From NCBI GenBank assembly GCA_023404345.1, contig JAEYCB010000025.1:1-64000 (forward strand): a stretch of 64,000 nt of DNA, given 5' to 3'. The position numbers and the translations under genes were made by a program. The DNA is from Bacillota bacterium (GTDB taxonomy: Bacteria; Bacillota; Clostridia; Christensenellales; Aristaeellaceae). Of the stretch, positions 1 through 8,212 are shown in pieces. Each line of letters starts with the position of its first letter. Positions within the stretch are counted from its first letter, which is position 1. The notes below the pieces were generated by a model, which was not told the DNA's origin, made no database searches, and saw nothing but the letters and a program-made list of their open reading frames with translations.

Positions 1-74
1 CGGACGGCATAAGGAAACCTTGCTGCGCAAGGCATCCGAATTCACCGCACATATCGCTGGATTCGGAATGCAGC

Positions 75-116
75 TCGGAGGGCTGCGACCCTCCGAACCT
101 CCCAAAAGGGTTTTTT
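75..116 (+). terminator. Hairpins with T-run at window edge
   Basis: An 8-bp perfect inverted repeat (75-82 with 89-96) is followed by a small CCC/GGG hairpin and six T residues (111-116). It looks like a rho-independent terminator for a + strand gene lying before the window. A further small hairpin (18-23 with 27-32) precedes it. No coding region is visible in bases 1-200. Confidence 0.5.
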
Positions 117-125
117 GACAGTCTG

Positions 126-163
126 ACTCCGCCTTCAGGCGTTTCTGAAGGCGGAGTTTCTTT
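126..163 (+). terminator. Intrinsic terminator
   Basis: A perfect 13-bp stem (126-138 with 145-157) has a 6-base loop and is followed by TTCTTT. On the + strand it would end a transcript from before the window. It also lies 46 bases past the stop of the minus-strand esterase and may block read-through there, although no T-run follows on that side. Confidence 0.7.
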
Positions 164-202
164 GATTTGATATGTTTTCGGGCATCCATCGCCAATGATC
201 CG

Positions 203-1138
203 TTACGCAAACAACACCATCCAATTCCGGAACAGAAACATGCTTTCCCGGGAATGCGTATGAATACCATTTTCAAGATAGGTATATTGTTTTGTTGTGT
301 GCAGATGTTCAAAAAGTGTTGCGATCGTTTCCTTGGGACAGACATCATCTTTACCACCGCTGGAAAGCAGGATGGGTACATGAATGCGATGGGCGTGGGA
401 AAGGGTATCCACATAACCGAGTCGGTTCCAGAAATCTTCCTTCGCTTCAGAAGCATACCCCTTTTGCAGAATGCTGTATGCACTGCCCTGAAGCTGACTG
501 AGCGGAAACGCCGTCAGAAAGGGAAGGGCTGCGCAGATGCACCGTATCCGGTCGCCCAGCAGTGAACCCAGCAGAATGGAACCGCCGCCGCCCTGACTGG
601 TGCCAAAAAGAGAAACGCGATCAGCGATTACATCCGGCTGCTGCATGGCCCAGCGCACGGCCAGCAGACAGTCGCACAGCCAGTCCTCGTATCCGCCGCA
701 AGCACCGATTGCCGTGTTGTGAAGCACCGGCCAGTTGCCATCCTCCATAGCCAGCTCCGTCAAAGGCCCCTTCGGGGTGACATAGCCCAAGGGCGATATG
801 TGCAGGATGTGATATCCATCATCATTGAGCTGCGGATGAAGATTGATGCTCCCGCCGTATCCGGGCAAATTGATCAGCAGCGGAGCAGGGGTTTTCAGCG
901 CAGGCTGCCAGTAGCCGTAAAAACTCCTGCGGCCCTCGCAGTCAAAGCGCACATAGCGGCTGACCAGCGCGTTCGGCCCGTTGCCAAAGGAAACACGGAT
1001 GGGCATATCATCGCAGAAGGCTGCGCACACATGCAATGCATCCGCCTTGGCAAGCAGCCTGCTGCACCAATCGTCCACCTCCTGTGCGGTGGGATAAAAG
1101 GAAAAAGCCTCCTGAGGTACGATGAATGCTTCACACAT
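203..1138 (-). CDS. Acetyl esterase, CE7 (acetylxylan esterase/cephalosporin-C deacetylase) type
   Basis: This 311-residue alpha/beta hydrolase probably removes O-acetyl groups from imported or surface carbohydrates. The nucleophile motif GTSQGGG carries Ser181. A likely catalytic Asp lies in GGKDD (264/265), and the His is in GIHTH (293 or 295) near the C-terminus, the order expected for CE7. No signal peptide is visible, so it is likely cytoplasmic. I chose the ATG at 1138 because AGGAGG sits just upstream of it, inside a longer reading frame that starts at 1162. The gene is divergent from an AraC regulator and next to a keto-acid sugar operon, so it may deacetylate that substrate. The substrate itself is inferred, not seen. 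Confidence 0.8.
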   Translation of the reverse strand: MCEAFIVPQEAFSFYPTAQEVDDWCSRLLAKADALHVCAAFCDDMPIRVSFGNGPNALVSRYVRFDCEGRRSFYGYWQPALKTPAPLLINLPGYGGSINLHPQLNDDGYHILHISPLGYVTPKGPLTELAMEDGNWPVLHNTAIGACGGYEDWLCDCLLAVRWAMQQPDVIADRVSLFGTSQGGGGSILLGSLLGDRIRCICAALPFLTAFPLSQLQGSAYSILQKGYASEAKEDFWNRLGYVDTLSHAHRIHVPILLSSGGKDDVCPKETIATLFEHLHTTKQYTYLENGIHTHSRESMFLFRNWMVLFA

Positions 1139-1209
1139 AGCTGCTGATTCCTCCTGTTTCATTGTACTGATTGAAGTGTATCAGAGAAACATGCTTCCGC
1201 GAAACGAAG

Positions 1210-1254
1210 ATTTCAACCACTTCTGTAAAAAACCGCCCACAAAGTGGTTGAAAT
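1210..1254. promoter_or_regulatory. 13-bp perfect inverted repeat, candidate operator
   Basis: The arms at 1210-1222 and 1242-1254 are exact reverse complements with a 19-base spacer, and a further GAAAC/GTTTC pair lies outside (1201-1205 with 1255-1259). The repeat lies in the divergent spacer between the esterase and the AraC gene, close before the AraC start. It could bind the AraC protein or act as a leader hairpin. Confidence 0.5.
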
Positions 1255-1302
1255 GTTTCTTTGCAGGTGTTATGCTGGGTACAAAAGAAAGGGGCGGATG
1301 GC

Positions 1303-2181
1303 ATGGATCCCATATACAGCAATTATTCACCGATCTTTTTGTATGTGAATCAATACAGCTTTTCGGAAAAGTGGGTCTATCAGGAGAGTCATGTGCCGTA
1401 TTCGCTGGTGCGGTATATCTGCTCCGGTTCCGGAACCTTTGAGGTGGACGGCGCCGCGTATGAGGTGCGCAAGGACAGCGTGTTTTACATTCCCCAGGGA
1501 TGTACGCTCAACTGCGTGGCGCATGAACCGCTGGTTTTCATCAGCGTGCGTTTCATCGGTTCTGTGCAGCTGCCGGAGACGGACATGCTCAGGCAGCTCT
1601 GGAATATTGGGCAGCTGTATGATTTTTCGGATCATGCCCAGATGAAGGGCTGGTTCCAGAAGATGCACGTCTGCGCCATCACGCGAAATACGTACAAGCG
1701 TCTGGAGACGCGTGCGTATCTCAACCTGATTCTGGCTGCGATGGCGGAGCGATCTGTGCTGGAAACCCACGAGGAGGATATCAGCTATCTGGAACCGCCC
1801 TCTTTTGAAACCATGGACAGCATGCGGCACAGGGCCAGGGTGTCACACGTCAACAATGACCCAAGGATTCGGGTTCTGGTGGATTACCTGACGATGTATC
1901 CGGAAAGAAACATGAGCCGGGAAGAAATGTGCCGGCTATGCGGCATCAGCGAAAGCTCTCTGCGCAGATTGTTCCGGGAACAAACCGGCAAAAGCATCCA
2001 TGACTTTGTCAAAGAGCTACGTATGCTTGCCGCCGCTCACAGACTGGTAACAACCAACGATCCGATTGCAAATATCGGCTATGAATTAGGTTATGAATCT
2101 CCCAGCTATTTTACCAAGACGTTCCGCGAAACATTCGGCACCAGTCCGCAGCTTTACAGAAAATATTCACCGGATACATAA
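1303..2181 (+). CDS. AraC-family transcriptional regulator
   Basis: This 292-residue regulator has an N-terminal cupin-like sugar-sensing half (about 10-150, with the FYIPQG beta-barrel segment) and a C-terminal AraC DNA-binding half of two helix-turn-helix units (about 195-290). The closing part GYESPSYFTKTFRETFG is the family signature. The ATG at 1303 follows an AAGGGGCGG ribosome site; a TTG at 1261 would add 14 residues but has no good site. It likely controls the divergent esterase and the downstream transport/catabolic operon, and perhaps itself. Confidence 0.88.
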   Translation: MDPIYSNYSPIFLYVNQYSFSEKWVYQESHVPYSLVRYICSGSGTFEVDGAAYEVRKDSVFYIPQGCTLNCVAHEPLVFISVRFIGSVQLPETDMLRQLWNIGQLYDFSDHAQMKGWFQKMHVCAITRNTYKRLETRAYLNLILAAMAERSVLETHEEDISYLEPPSFETMDSMRHRARVSHVNNDPRIRVLVDYLTMYPERNMSREEMCRLCGISESSLRRLFREQTGKSIHDFVKELRMLAAAHRLVTTNDPIANIGYELGYESPSYFTKTFRETFGTSPQLYRKYSPDT

Positions 2182-2393
2182 CTATCAAAAATCGCTTAAT
2201 TTAGAACCGTAATTTTTTATATTCTAATGTAAATCATCCATAATTTAATCGTTTTGTTATAGTAATAGACGGAAATTCTATATCTTTTCATCGGACGTAT
2301 GTACTACAATGTAGATGATCGATAAAGAAGTTGCGCTGCTTCAATGGAACAAATGAACCAAACATAGACTGTCTTTTTGAAGGAGGAAACACG

Positions 2394-3698
2394 ATGAAAC
2401 GGTTCCTGACTCTGCTTCTGGCACTCGTTCTCTGTCTCTCTATGATGCCTGCCGCGATGGCAGAAGCGCCGCTGGAAGGCGAAATCACCTTCTGGCACTC
2501 CTTCACGCAGGGCCCGCGCATGGAAAAAATCCAAGCGGCGGCAGATGCTTTTATGGCTGAAAATCCCGGTGTGAAGATCACCATTGAAACCTTCTCCTGG
2601 GCCGACTTCTACACCAAGTGGACCACCGGCCTTGCCAGCGGCAATGTGCCGGACATGAGCACCGCGCAGAACGCGCAGGTGGTCGAAATGCTTGACGCGG
2701 ATGCGATCATCCCGCTGAATGATCTGGTTGACAGCATCGGCCGCGATCGTTTCTTCGAGGCTCCCCTGCAGGAGATGACCGTGGATGGCAACATCTACTC
2801 CGTGCCGATCTACCTGCATGCGTATGTCATGTGGTATCGCCAGGATCTGCTGGACAAGTACAATCTGGAAGTTCCCACCACCTGGGATGAGCTGTATCAG
2901 GCTGCCTGCACCATTCAGCAGGGCGAGGGCGGCGAAGTGGCTGGCTGCTCCGTTCCCATGGGCACCAACGACCAGTGCGCTACCGTGTGGCTCGACCTGT
3001 GGGCTGGCAGCGCCGGCAAGTCCCTGCTGACCGAAGACGGCAAGGCCAACCTGATGGATCCCACCATCCTCGAGGGCATCGAGTACTGGGTGAAGATGTA
3101 CAAGGAGAATTCTCCCGCCGACTCTATCAACTACAACACGCTGGATCAGGCCACCCTGTACTATCTGGGCAAGAGCGCCTTTGACTTCAACTCCGGCTTC
3201 CACATTGGCGGCGTTGAGACCAACTCTCCCCAGCTGCTGGATTACATCGACTGCGCTCCCGTTCCCACCATCAACGAGGGCGACGAGCCTGAGTACATCG
3301 TCAACAACATGCCCATGGTGATCTGGAAGAACTCCAAGCATCCCGAGATCTGCAAGGCCTTCATCGAGTATTTCTACCGTTCCGACATCTATGTTCCCTT
3401 CCTGCACTCCGTGCCCGTGGGAATGCTGCCCGCGCTGAAGGAAACGGCTGAAGATCCTGCCTTCCTGGCTGACCCGATGCTGACCAAGTACGAGAACGCC
3501 AAGAACGTCATCAGTAACGCGCTGCACAAGGGTTCCGCCATCGGCTTTGAGAATGGTCCGCGCGTTGAGGCCGGCATGGTTGCCAACCAGCGCATCATTG
3601 AGAACATGTTCCAGGATATCGTTCTCAACGGCACGCCTGTGGAAGAGGCTGCTCAGAGAGCTACCGACGAGATCAACGACCTGATCGCCGATCTCTAA
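2394..3698 (+). CDS. Sugar ABC transporter substrate-binding protein (family 1)
   Basis: This is a 434-residue extracellular solute-binding protein. Residues 1-23 form a Sec signal peptide ending AAMA, with no lipobox cysteine. The mature start (EITFWHSF) and the segment PTTWDELYQAA are typical of the UgpB/MalE-like family 1. AGGAGG sits 7 bases before the ATG. It is the first gene of an operon with two permeases, an oxidoreductase, a lyase and a YhcH-family protein, but no ATPase gene is present, so a shared MsmK/UgpC-type ATPase elsewhere must energise uptake. The ligand is inferred to be a sialic acid-like or related keto-sugar acid. Confidence 0.9.
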   Translation: MKRFLTLLLALVLCLSMMPAAMAEAPLEGEITFWHSFTQGPRMEKIQAAADAFMAENPGVKITIETFSWADFYTKWTTGLASGNVPDMSTAQNAQVVEMLDADAIIPLNDLVDSIGRDRFFEAPLQEMTVDGNIYSVPIYLHAYVMWYRQDLLDKYNLEVPTTWDELYQAACTIQQGEGGEVAGCSVPMGTNDQCATVWLDLWAGSAGKSLLTEDGKANLMDPTILEGIEYWVKMYKENSPADSINYNTLDQATLYYLGKSAFDFNSGFHIGGVETNSPQLLDYIDCAPVPTINEGDEPEYIVNNMPMVIWKNSKHPEICKAFIEYFYRSDIYVPFLHSVPVGMLPALKETAEDPAFLADPMLTKYENAKNVISNALHKGSAIGFENGPRVEAGMVANQRIIENMFQDIVLNGTPVEEAAQRATDEINDLIADL

Positions 3699-3716
3699 TC
3701 AACCGAATATCGCCCC

Positions 3717-3752
3717 GGAGGGGTGGGGCCGGTTCAGCCGCCCCACCCCTCC
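3717..3752 (+). promoter_or_regulatory. GC-rich hairpin between binding protein and permease
   Basis: A 13-bp perfect stem (3717-3729 with 3740-3752) with a 10-base loop and no T-run follows. It lies between the binding-protein stop and the permease ribosome site. Such hairpins usually stabilise the upstream message or cut down read-through, giving more binding protein than permease. Confidence 0.7.
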
Positions 3753-3774
3753 TGTATGAAAGAGGGGAAACGCA

Positions 3775-4665
3775 ATGCCTAAAAAGAGGCGTAAAATCAA
3801 TATCACAGCGTGGATGTTTATTCTGCCCGCTCTGCTGGTGGTTGTGTTGCTCATGCTGTACCCCGTTTTGTCCAGCGTGTTCTATAGCTTTACCAACAAA
3901 AATCTGGTTAAGCCTAATTATCGCTTTGTAGGATTTGATAATTACATCAGGATTCTGAATGATTCGGATTTCTGGCAGTCGTTTTTCACCAACATCCGCT
4001 GGACCTTTTTCTCACTGCTTGGTCAGGTTTTTGTTGGCTTTACTGCTGCGCTGGCTTTGAACCGGATTCGCAGAGGCTCTGGTCTGTATCGAACGCTGCT
4101 GATTATTCCGTGGGCGTTCCCCTCCATCGTTCTGGCCTTTGCGTGGAAGTGGATTCTGAACGGCGTATATGGCTTCCTGCCCAACATTCTGGTGGAATGG
4201 GGCATCTGCTCCAGCCCGCCGCAATTTCTGAGCGGAGCGCAGCTGGTGTTTGTCACACTGGTGGTGATCAACATCTGGTTTGGTGCGCCTCTGATTATGG
4301 TGAATGTATTGAGCGCACTGCAGACTGTGCCGCGCGACCAGTATGAGGCCGCGCAGATTGACGGCGCAAACGCCTGGCAGTCCTTCCTGCGCATTACGGT
4401 GCCGCACATTCGCACGGTTGTGGGGCTGCTGGTGGTGCTGCGCACGATCTGGATTTTCAACAGCTTTGATATCATCTACCTCATCACGGGCGGCGGCCCC
4501 GCGGGCCTGACGGAAACCGTTCCAATCTACGCCTACAATCTGGGATGGGGGCAGAGGCAGCTGGGACGCTCGTCGGCTGTGACGGTGCTGCTGCTGATCT
4601 TCCTGCTGCTGATCTGCGCGCTGTACTTCAAGCTGCTTAACAAATGGGAAAAGGAGGATGCCTGA
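3775..4665 (+). CDS. Sugar ABC transporter permease (MalF/UgpA type)
   Basis: This 296-residue inner-membrane permease has six hydrophobic segments. The cytoplasmic EAA loop that docks the ATPase is clear (YEAAQIDGANAWQSF, about residues 190-204). The short basic N-terminus before the first membrane segment is typical of the UgpA/LacF group. The ATG follows GAGGGG, and the stop overlaps the start of the next permease by one base. It forms the channel with that partner and receives substrate from the preceding binding protein. Confidence 0.9.
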   Translation: MPKKRRKINITAWMFILPALLVVVLLMLYPVLSSVFYSFTNKNLVKPNYRFVGFDNYIRILNDSDFWQSFFTNIRWTFFSLLGQVFVGFTAALALNRIRRGSGLYRTLLIIPWAFPSIVLAFAWKWILNGVYGFLPNILVEWGICSSPPQFLSGAQLVFVTLVVINIWFGAPLIMVNVLSALQTVPRDQYEAAQIDGANAWQSFLRITVPHIRTVVGLLVVLRTIWIFNSFDIIYLITGGGPAGLTETVPIYAYNLGWGQRQLGRSSAVTVLLLIFLLLICALYFKLLNKWEKEDA

Positions 4666-5510
4666 TGCGCAGACGTAAACTGTTTCGCAGAAATGCTCTC
4701 AGCGGTGCGGTCAGCTATGTGTATCTGACGATCCTCGCGATCTTCGCCACGTTTCCGCTACTGTGGATCATCCTTTCCTCCATCAAGGCCAAGGGCGAGC
4801 TGACCAACGATCCTACCGCTTTCTGGCCCAAGCAGATTTCCTTTGAGAATTTCCGCATCGTGCTTGACCAGCTCAACTTTGGCAACAACGTGTTCAACAG
4901 TCTGATCATTGCCGGATGCACAACGGTGATCGCTGTTACCATCGCTGCTCTTGGCGCATACGGCGTCATCCGTTTCTTCCCGAGGATTGGCAAGGCCATC
5001 ACCCGCGTGCTCATTACCACGTACATGTTCCCGCCCATTCTTCTGGCGGTTCCCTATGCCATCATCATGGGACGCATCGGGCTGATGAACAATCGCGCGG
5101 GTCTGGTACTGGTCTATTTGTCCCTGACCGTCCCCTACGCCATGTGGCTACTGGTAGGCTTTTTCAAAACGGTTCCGCTTGAAATTGAAGAAGCTGCCAT
5201 GATTGACGGTGCAAACAAAATGCAGGTATTTGTTCAGGTGGTGCTGCCCATCATCGCTCCCGGCGTTGTGGCTGTGGCGATTTACACATTCATCAACGTC
5301 TGGAATGAATTCCTCTATTCGCTCATCCTGATCAACAGCAACCAGAAGATGACGGTTGCGGTGGCGCTTAAATCCCTCGGCGGACAGGAAGTGCTGGATT
5401 GGGGCGTTATGATGGCTGCTTCTACCATCGTTGTGATTCCTTCGGTTGTTTTCTTCATGATTATTCAGAAGAAGATTGCTGGCGGATTGGCTCAGGGTTC
5501 CATCAAGTAA
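4665..5510 (+). CDS. Sugar ABC transporter permease (MalG/UgpE type)
   Basis: This 281-residue partner permease has six predicted membrane segments and the EAA loop (EIEEAAMIDGANKMQVF, about 170-190). The start is the ATG in the TGATG overlap with the preceding gene, preceded by GGAGG. A longer frame from 4644 has no better ribosome site. The C-terminus (KKIAGGLAQGSIK) is typical of MalG-type proteins. It acts as a heterodimer with the upstream permease. Confidence 0.9.
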   Translation: MRRRKLFRRNALSGAVSYVYLTILAIFATFPLLWIILSSIKAKGELTNDPTAFWPKQISFENFRIVLDQLNFGNNVFNSLIIAGCTTVIAVTIAALGAYGVIRFFPRIGKAITRVLITTYMFPPILLAVPYAIIMGRIGLMNNRAGLVLVYLSLTVPYAMWLLVGFFKTVPLEIEEAAMIDGANKMQVFVQVVLPIIAPGVVAVAIYTFINVWNEFLYSLILINSNQKMTVAVALKSLGGQEVLDWGVMMAASTIVVIPSVVFFMIIQKKIAGGLAQGSIK

Positions 5511-5541
5511 AACTCTCAAATTCGGAAGGGGAATTTGAACC

Positions 5542-6651
5542 ATGTCTACCATAGGATATGCAATCGTAGGAACCGGATATTTTGGCGCGGAGCTTGGCCG
5601 TATCATGCAGGAAGAAGAAGGCGCAAAGATTGTCTGCGTGCTGGATCCTGAAAACGGCAAAACCATTGCTGACGAACTGGGCTGTGATCTGGAAACGGAT
5701 CTGGATACGCTCTGCGCCCGTCCCGATGTGGACGCTGTGATCGTAGCCACACCCAATCATCTTCACAAGGAGCCTGTGCTGACAGCTGCCAGGCACGGCA
5801 AGAACGTATTCTGCGAAAAGCCCATCGCGCTTTCCTATCAGGACTGTGATGAAATGGTCTCCGCCTGTGAAAAGGCAGGCGTTACCTTCATGGCGGGACA
5901 CGTGATGAATTTCTTCCGCGGCGTGCGCCATGCCAAGCAGCTGATCGGCGATGGCAAAATCGGCCGCGTGCTGTACTGCCACTCCGCCCGAAACGGCTGG
6001 GAAGAGCCTCAGCCCACCATCAGCTGGAAGAAGATCCGCTCCATGTCCGGCGGTCATCTCTACCACCACATCCATGAGCTGGACTGCATCCAGTTCCTGA
6101 TGGGCCCCGCAACCACCGTCACCATGACCGGCGGCAATGTAGCGCACACCGGCGAACAGTTCGGCGATGAGGATGATATGCTCTTCCTGATGCTGGAATT
6201 CGGCAACAATACGTACGCCATGGTGGAATATGGCTCCGCGTTCCACTGGCCCGAGCACTATGTACTGGTGCAGGGAACCGAAGGCGCCATCCGCATCGAT
6301 ATGTGTGATGTGGGGATGACGGTCAAGCTGGCAGACGGCACTGAAGAACATTATCTGGTGCACGAAAACGAGGCCGAAGATGAGCAGCGCCGCCAGATCT
6401 ACCATTCCACCGAAATGGATGGCGCGATTCAGTATGGTCATCCCGGCAAAAAGCCGCCTCTGTGGCTGCACGGCATTATGAAAAACGAGATGAAGTATCT
6501 CAACCGCATCATGCATGGCGAAAAGCCCAGCGAGGAATTCATTCCGCTGCTCAATGGCAAGGCTGCCCGCGCCGCGATCGCCACCGCTGACGCCGCTACC
6601 CTCTCCCTCAAGGAAAACCGCAAGGTTGCCATTGCCGAAGTGATTCAGTAA
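5542..6651 (+). CDS. Gfo/Idh/MocA-family NAD(P)-dependent oxidoreductase
   Basis: This is a 369-residue oxidoreductase of the glucose-fructose oxidoreductase/inositol dehydrogenase family. The N-terminal Rossmann motif is VGTGYFG (9-15). The conserved CEKP motif is at 91-94, and a histidine-rich stretch HLYHHIHELD follows in the C-terminal substrate domain. It lies in the middle of the operon between the permeases and a NanA-like lyase, spaced 14 bases from the latter. Related enzymes act on sialic acid derivatives, uronates or inositols. The exact substrate cannot be read from sequence. Confidence 0.88.
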   Translation: MSTIGYAIVGTGYFGAELGRIMQEEEGAKIVCVLDPENGKTIADELGCDLETDLDTLCARPDVDAVIVATPNHLHKEPVLTAARHGKNVFCEKPIALSYQDCDEMVSACEKAGVTFMAGHVMNFFRGVRHAKQLIGDGKIGRVLYCHSARNGWEEPQPTISWKKIRSMSGGHLYHHIHELDCIQFLMGPATTVTMTGGNVAHTGEQFGDEDDMLFLMLEFGNNTYAMVEYGSAFHWPEHYVLVQGTEGAIRIDMCDVGMTVKLADGTEEHYLVHENEAEDEQRRQIYHSTEMDGAIQYGHPGKKPPLWLHGIMKNEMKYLNRIMHGEKPSEEFIPLLNGKAARAAIATADAATLSLKENRKVAIAEVIQ

Positions 6652-6665
6652 ATCAGGAGGATCCA

Positions 6666-7583
6666 ATGTCGCTTGAAAAATATCATGGTGTCATTCCCGC
6701 GTTTTACGCCTGTTATGAAGAGGATGACACTATCAGCGTGGAACGCACGCGCCAGCTGGCCCGTTATCTTGTCAACAAGGGCGTCAAGGGACTTTATGTA
6801 GGCGGCTCCTCAGGCGAGTGCATCTATCTGGAAAAGGAAGAGCGCATGACCATTCTGGAAGCGGTCATGGCTGAGGTGAAGGGCGAATGCACCATTATTG
6901 CCCACGTTGCATGCAACAACACCCACGAGAGCTGCCAGCTTGCTGCGCATGCGGAAAGCTTGGGCGTGGACGCTATCGCCAGCATTCCGCCCATCTATTT
7001 CCGCCTGCCGGATCATGCCATCGCGGCCTATTGGAACGCCATTTCCGCCGCTGCGCCCAACACGGATTTCATCATCTACAACATTCCGCAGCTGGCCGGT
7101 GTGGCACTCAGCGTGGGACTGCTGAAAGAGATGCGCAAGAATCCCCGTGTGGTCGGCGTGAAGAACTCCTCCATGCCTACGCAGGATATCCAGATGTTCA
7201 AAGCCGAACTTGGGGATACCGGCGTGGTGTTCAATGGCCCGGACGAGCAGTTTGTTGCCGGGCGCGCGATCGGCGCACAAGGCGGTATCGGCGGCACCTA
7301 CGCCGTGATGCCGGAGCTGTTCCTGAAAATGGATGAGCTGATTCGTGTCGGAAAACAGGAAGAAGCCTGCAAGGTGCAGTATGAGATCAATGAAATCATC
7401 TATGCGCTGTGCGCCTGCCACGGCAATCTGTATGCTGTGATGAAAAAGGTGATGGAACTGCGCGAAGGGCTGCATCTTGGCAGCGTGAGAGCGCCTCTGG
7501 CCGGTGTGATTGAAAGCGATCAGCCGCAGATTGAAAAATGCGCACAGATGATCCGCGAAGCTGTGCGGAAATACTGCGCATAA
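6666..7583 (+). CDS. DapA/N-acetylneuraminate lyase-family aldolase
   Basis: This 305-residue Schiff-base lyase cleaves or forms 2-keto acids with pyruvate. The pyruvate-binding motif GGSSGE is at 46-51, the catalytic tyrosine is in YNIP (Tyr138) and the Schiff-base lysine is in GVKNSS (Lys166). The GGSSGE and YNIPQLAG motifs resemble N-acetylneuraminate lyase more than dihydrodipicolinate synthase, and the YhcH and oxidoreductase neighbours support a catabolic role. The start has a good AGGAGG site. Lyases for 2-keto-3-deoxy sugar acids share these motifs, so the call stays at family level. Confidence 0.85.
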   Translation: MSLEKYHGVIPAFYACYEEDDTISVERTRQLARYLVNKGVKGLYVGGSSGECIYLEKEERMTILEAVMAEVKGECTIIAHVACNNTHESCQLAAHAESLGVDAIASIPPIYFRLPDHAIAAYWNAISAAAPNTDFIIYNIPQLAGVALSVGLLKEMRKNPRVVGVKNSSMPTQDIQMFKAELGDTGVVFNGPDEQFVAGRAIGAQGGIGGTYAVMPELFLKMDELIRVGKQEEACKVQYEINEIIYALCACHGNLYAVMKKVMELREGLHLGSVRAPLAGVIESDQPQIEKCAQMIREAVRKYCA

Positions 7584-7608
7584 CGAAACCGCCGAAGGAG
7601 GAACACTC

Positions 7609-8046
7609 ATGATCGTCGATAAACTGACCCACTTCAGCCGGTATGCTCATCTTGGAAAGCACTTTGAAACCGCTTCGGCATTTGTTCAGACCAACGATCT
7701 GACGAAATTGCCTCTTGGACGGACGGAAGTGGATGGAGACAACGTATTCATCAATGTGTTTGAAAACATCTATGATCGTCCGGACATGTTCTGGGAAGCG
7801 CATCAGAAGTATGCCGATGTGCAGATTGTGCTTGCCGGACGCGAACGCTTTGGCTGGGGCAGCGAAGTGACTTTTGGCGAAATCCAGGGAGATCTGATTC
7901 CCTGTGAAAACGTCGTCGGATTTAACTTCACGCTGACAGAAGGCCAGTTTACGATCTTCCTGCCTCTGGAGCCTCATTCCCCGGGCAATCCCGCCGGGGA
8001 ACCCGCACCCTGCCGCAAGGCGGTTATCAAGGTGCTGGTGGAATAA
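7609..8046 (+). CDS. YhcH/YjgK/YiaL-family protein
   Basis: This is a 145-residue cupin-fold protein of the YhcH family, close to the usual length of about 150. In enteric bacteria YhcH belongs to the sialic acid operon and is thought to handle sugar anomers, and YiaL occurs in keto-gulonate clusters. The conserved segments HQKYADVQIVLAGRE and FLPLEPHSPG, which hold metal-binding His and Glu residues, are present. It is the last gene of the operon, with GAAGGAGG before the ATG. Its presence beside a NanA-like lyase is the main argument for a sialate-like substrate. Confidence 0.85.
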   Translation: MIVDKLTHFSRYAHLGKHFETASAFVQTNDLTKLPLGRTEVDGDNVFINVFENIYDRPDMFWEAHQKYADVQIVLAGRERFGWGSEVTFGEIQGDLIPCENVVGFNFTLTEGQFTIFLPLEPHSPGNPAGEPAPCRKAVIKVLVE

Positions 8047-8062
8047 AAACACAATAGCCAAT

Positions 8063-8105
8063 GGGAGCCTGATGTTTCCGCATCAGGTTCCCTTGCATTC
8101 CCTTG
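8063..8105 (+). terminator. Likely terminator of the keto-acid sugar operon
   Basis: A 12-bp stem with one G-U pair (8063-8074 with 8081-8092) is followed by T-rich sequence. It sits between the operon end and the promoter of the next LacI gene. Confidence 0.55.
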
Positions 8106-8133
8106 CATTTTTAAATCTCTCCCCTTTTCACAC

Positions 8134-8162
8134 TTGACAATCTGCATTTTCTGCGATATGAT
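8134..8162 (+). promoter_or_regulatory. Sigma-A promoter for the LacI gene, with operator-like site
   Basis: The -35 TTGACA (8134-8139) and -10 TATGAT (8157-8162) are separated by 17 bases. An AACGTT core (8174-8179) within a GAAACGTTAAAG stretch lies at about the start of transcription. LacI-family proteins often bind such cores, so autoregulation is likely. Confidence 0.75.
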
Positions 8163-8212
8163 GAGGCTACTGAAACGTTAAAGTTAATCACAACCACCAA
8201 AGGAGCAGCCTT

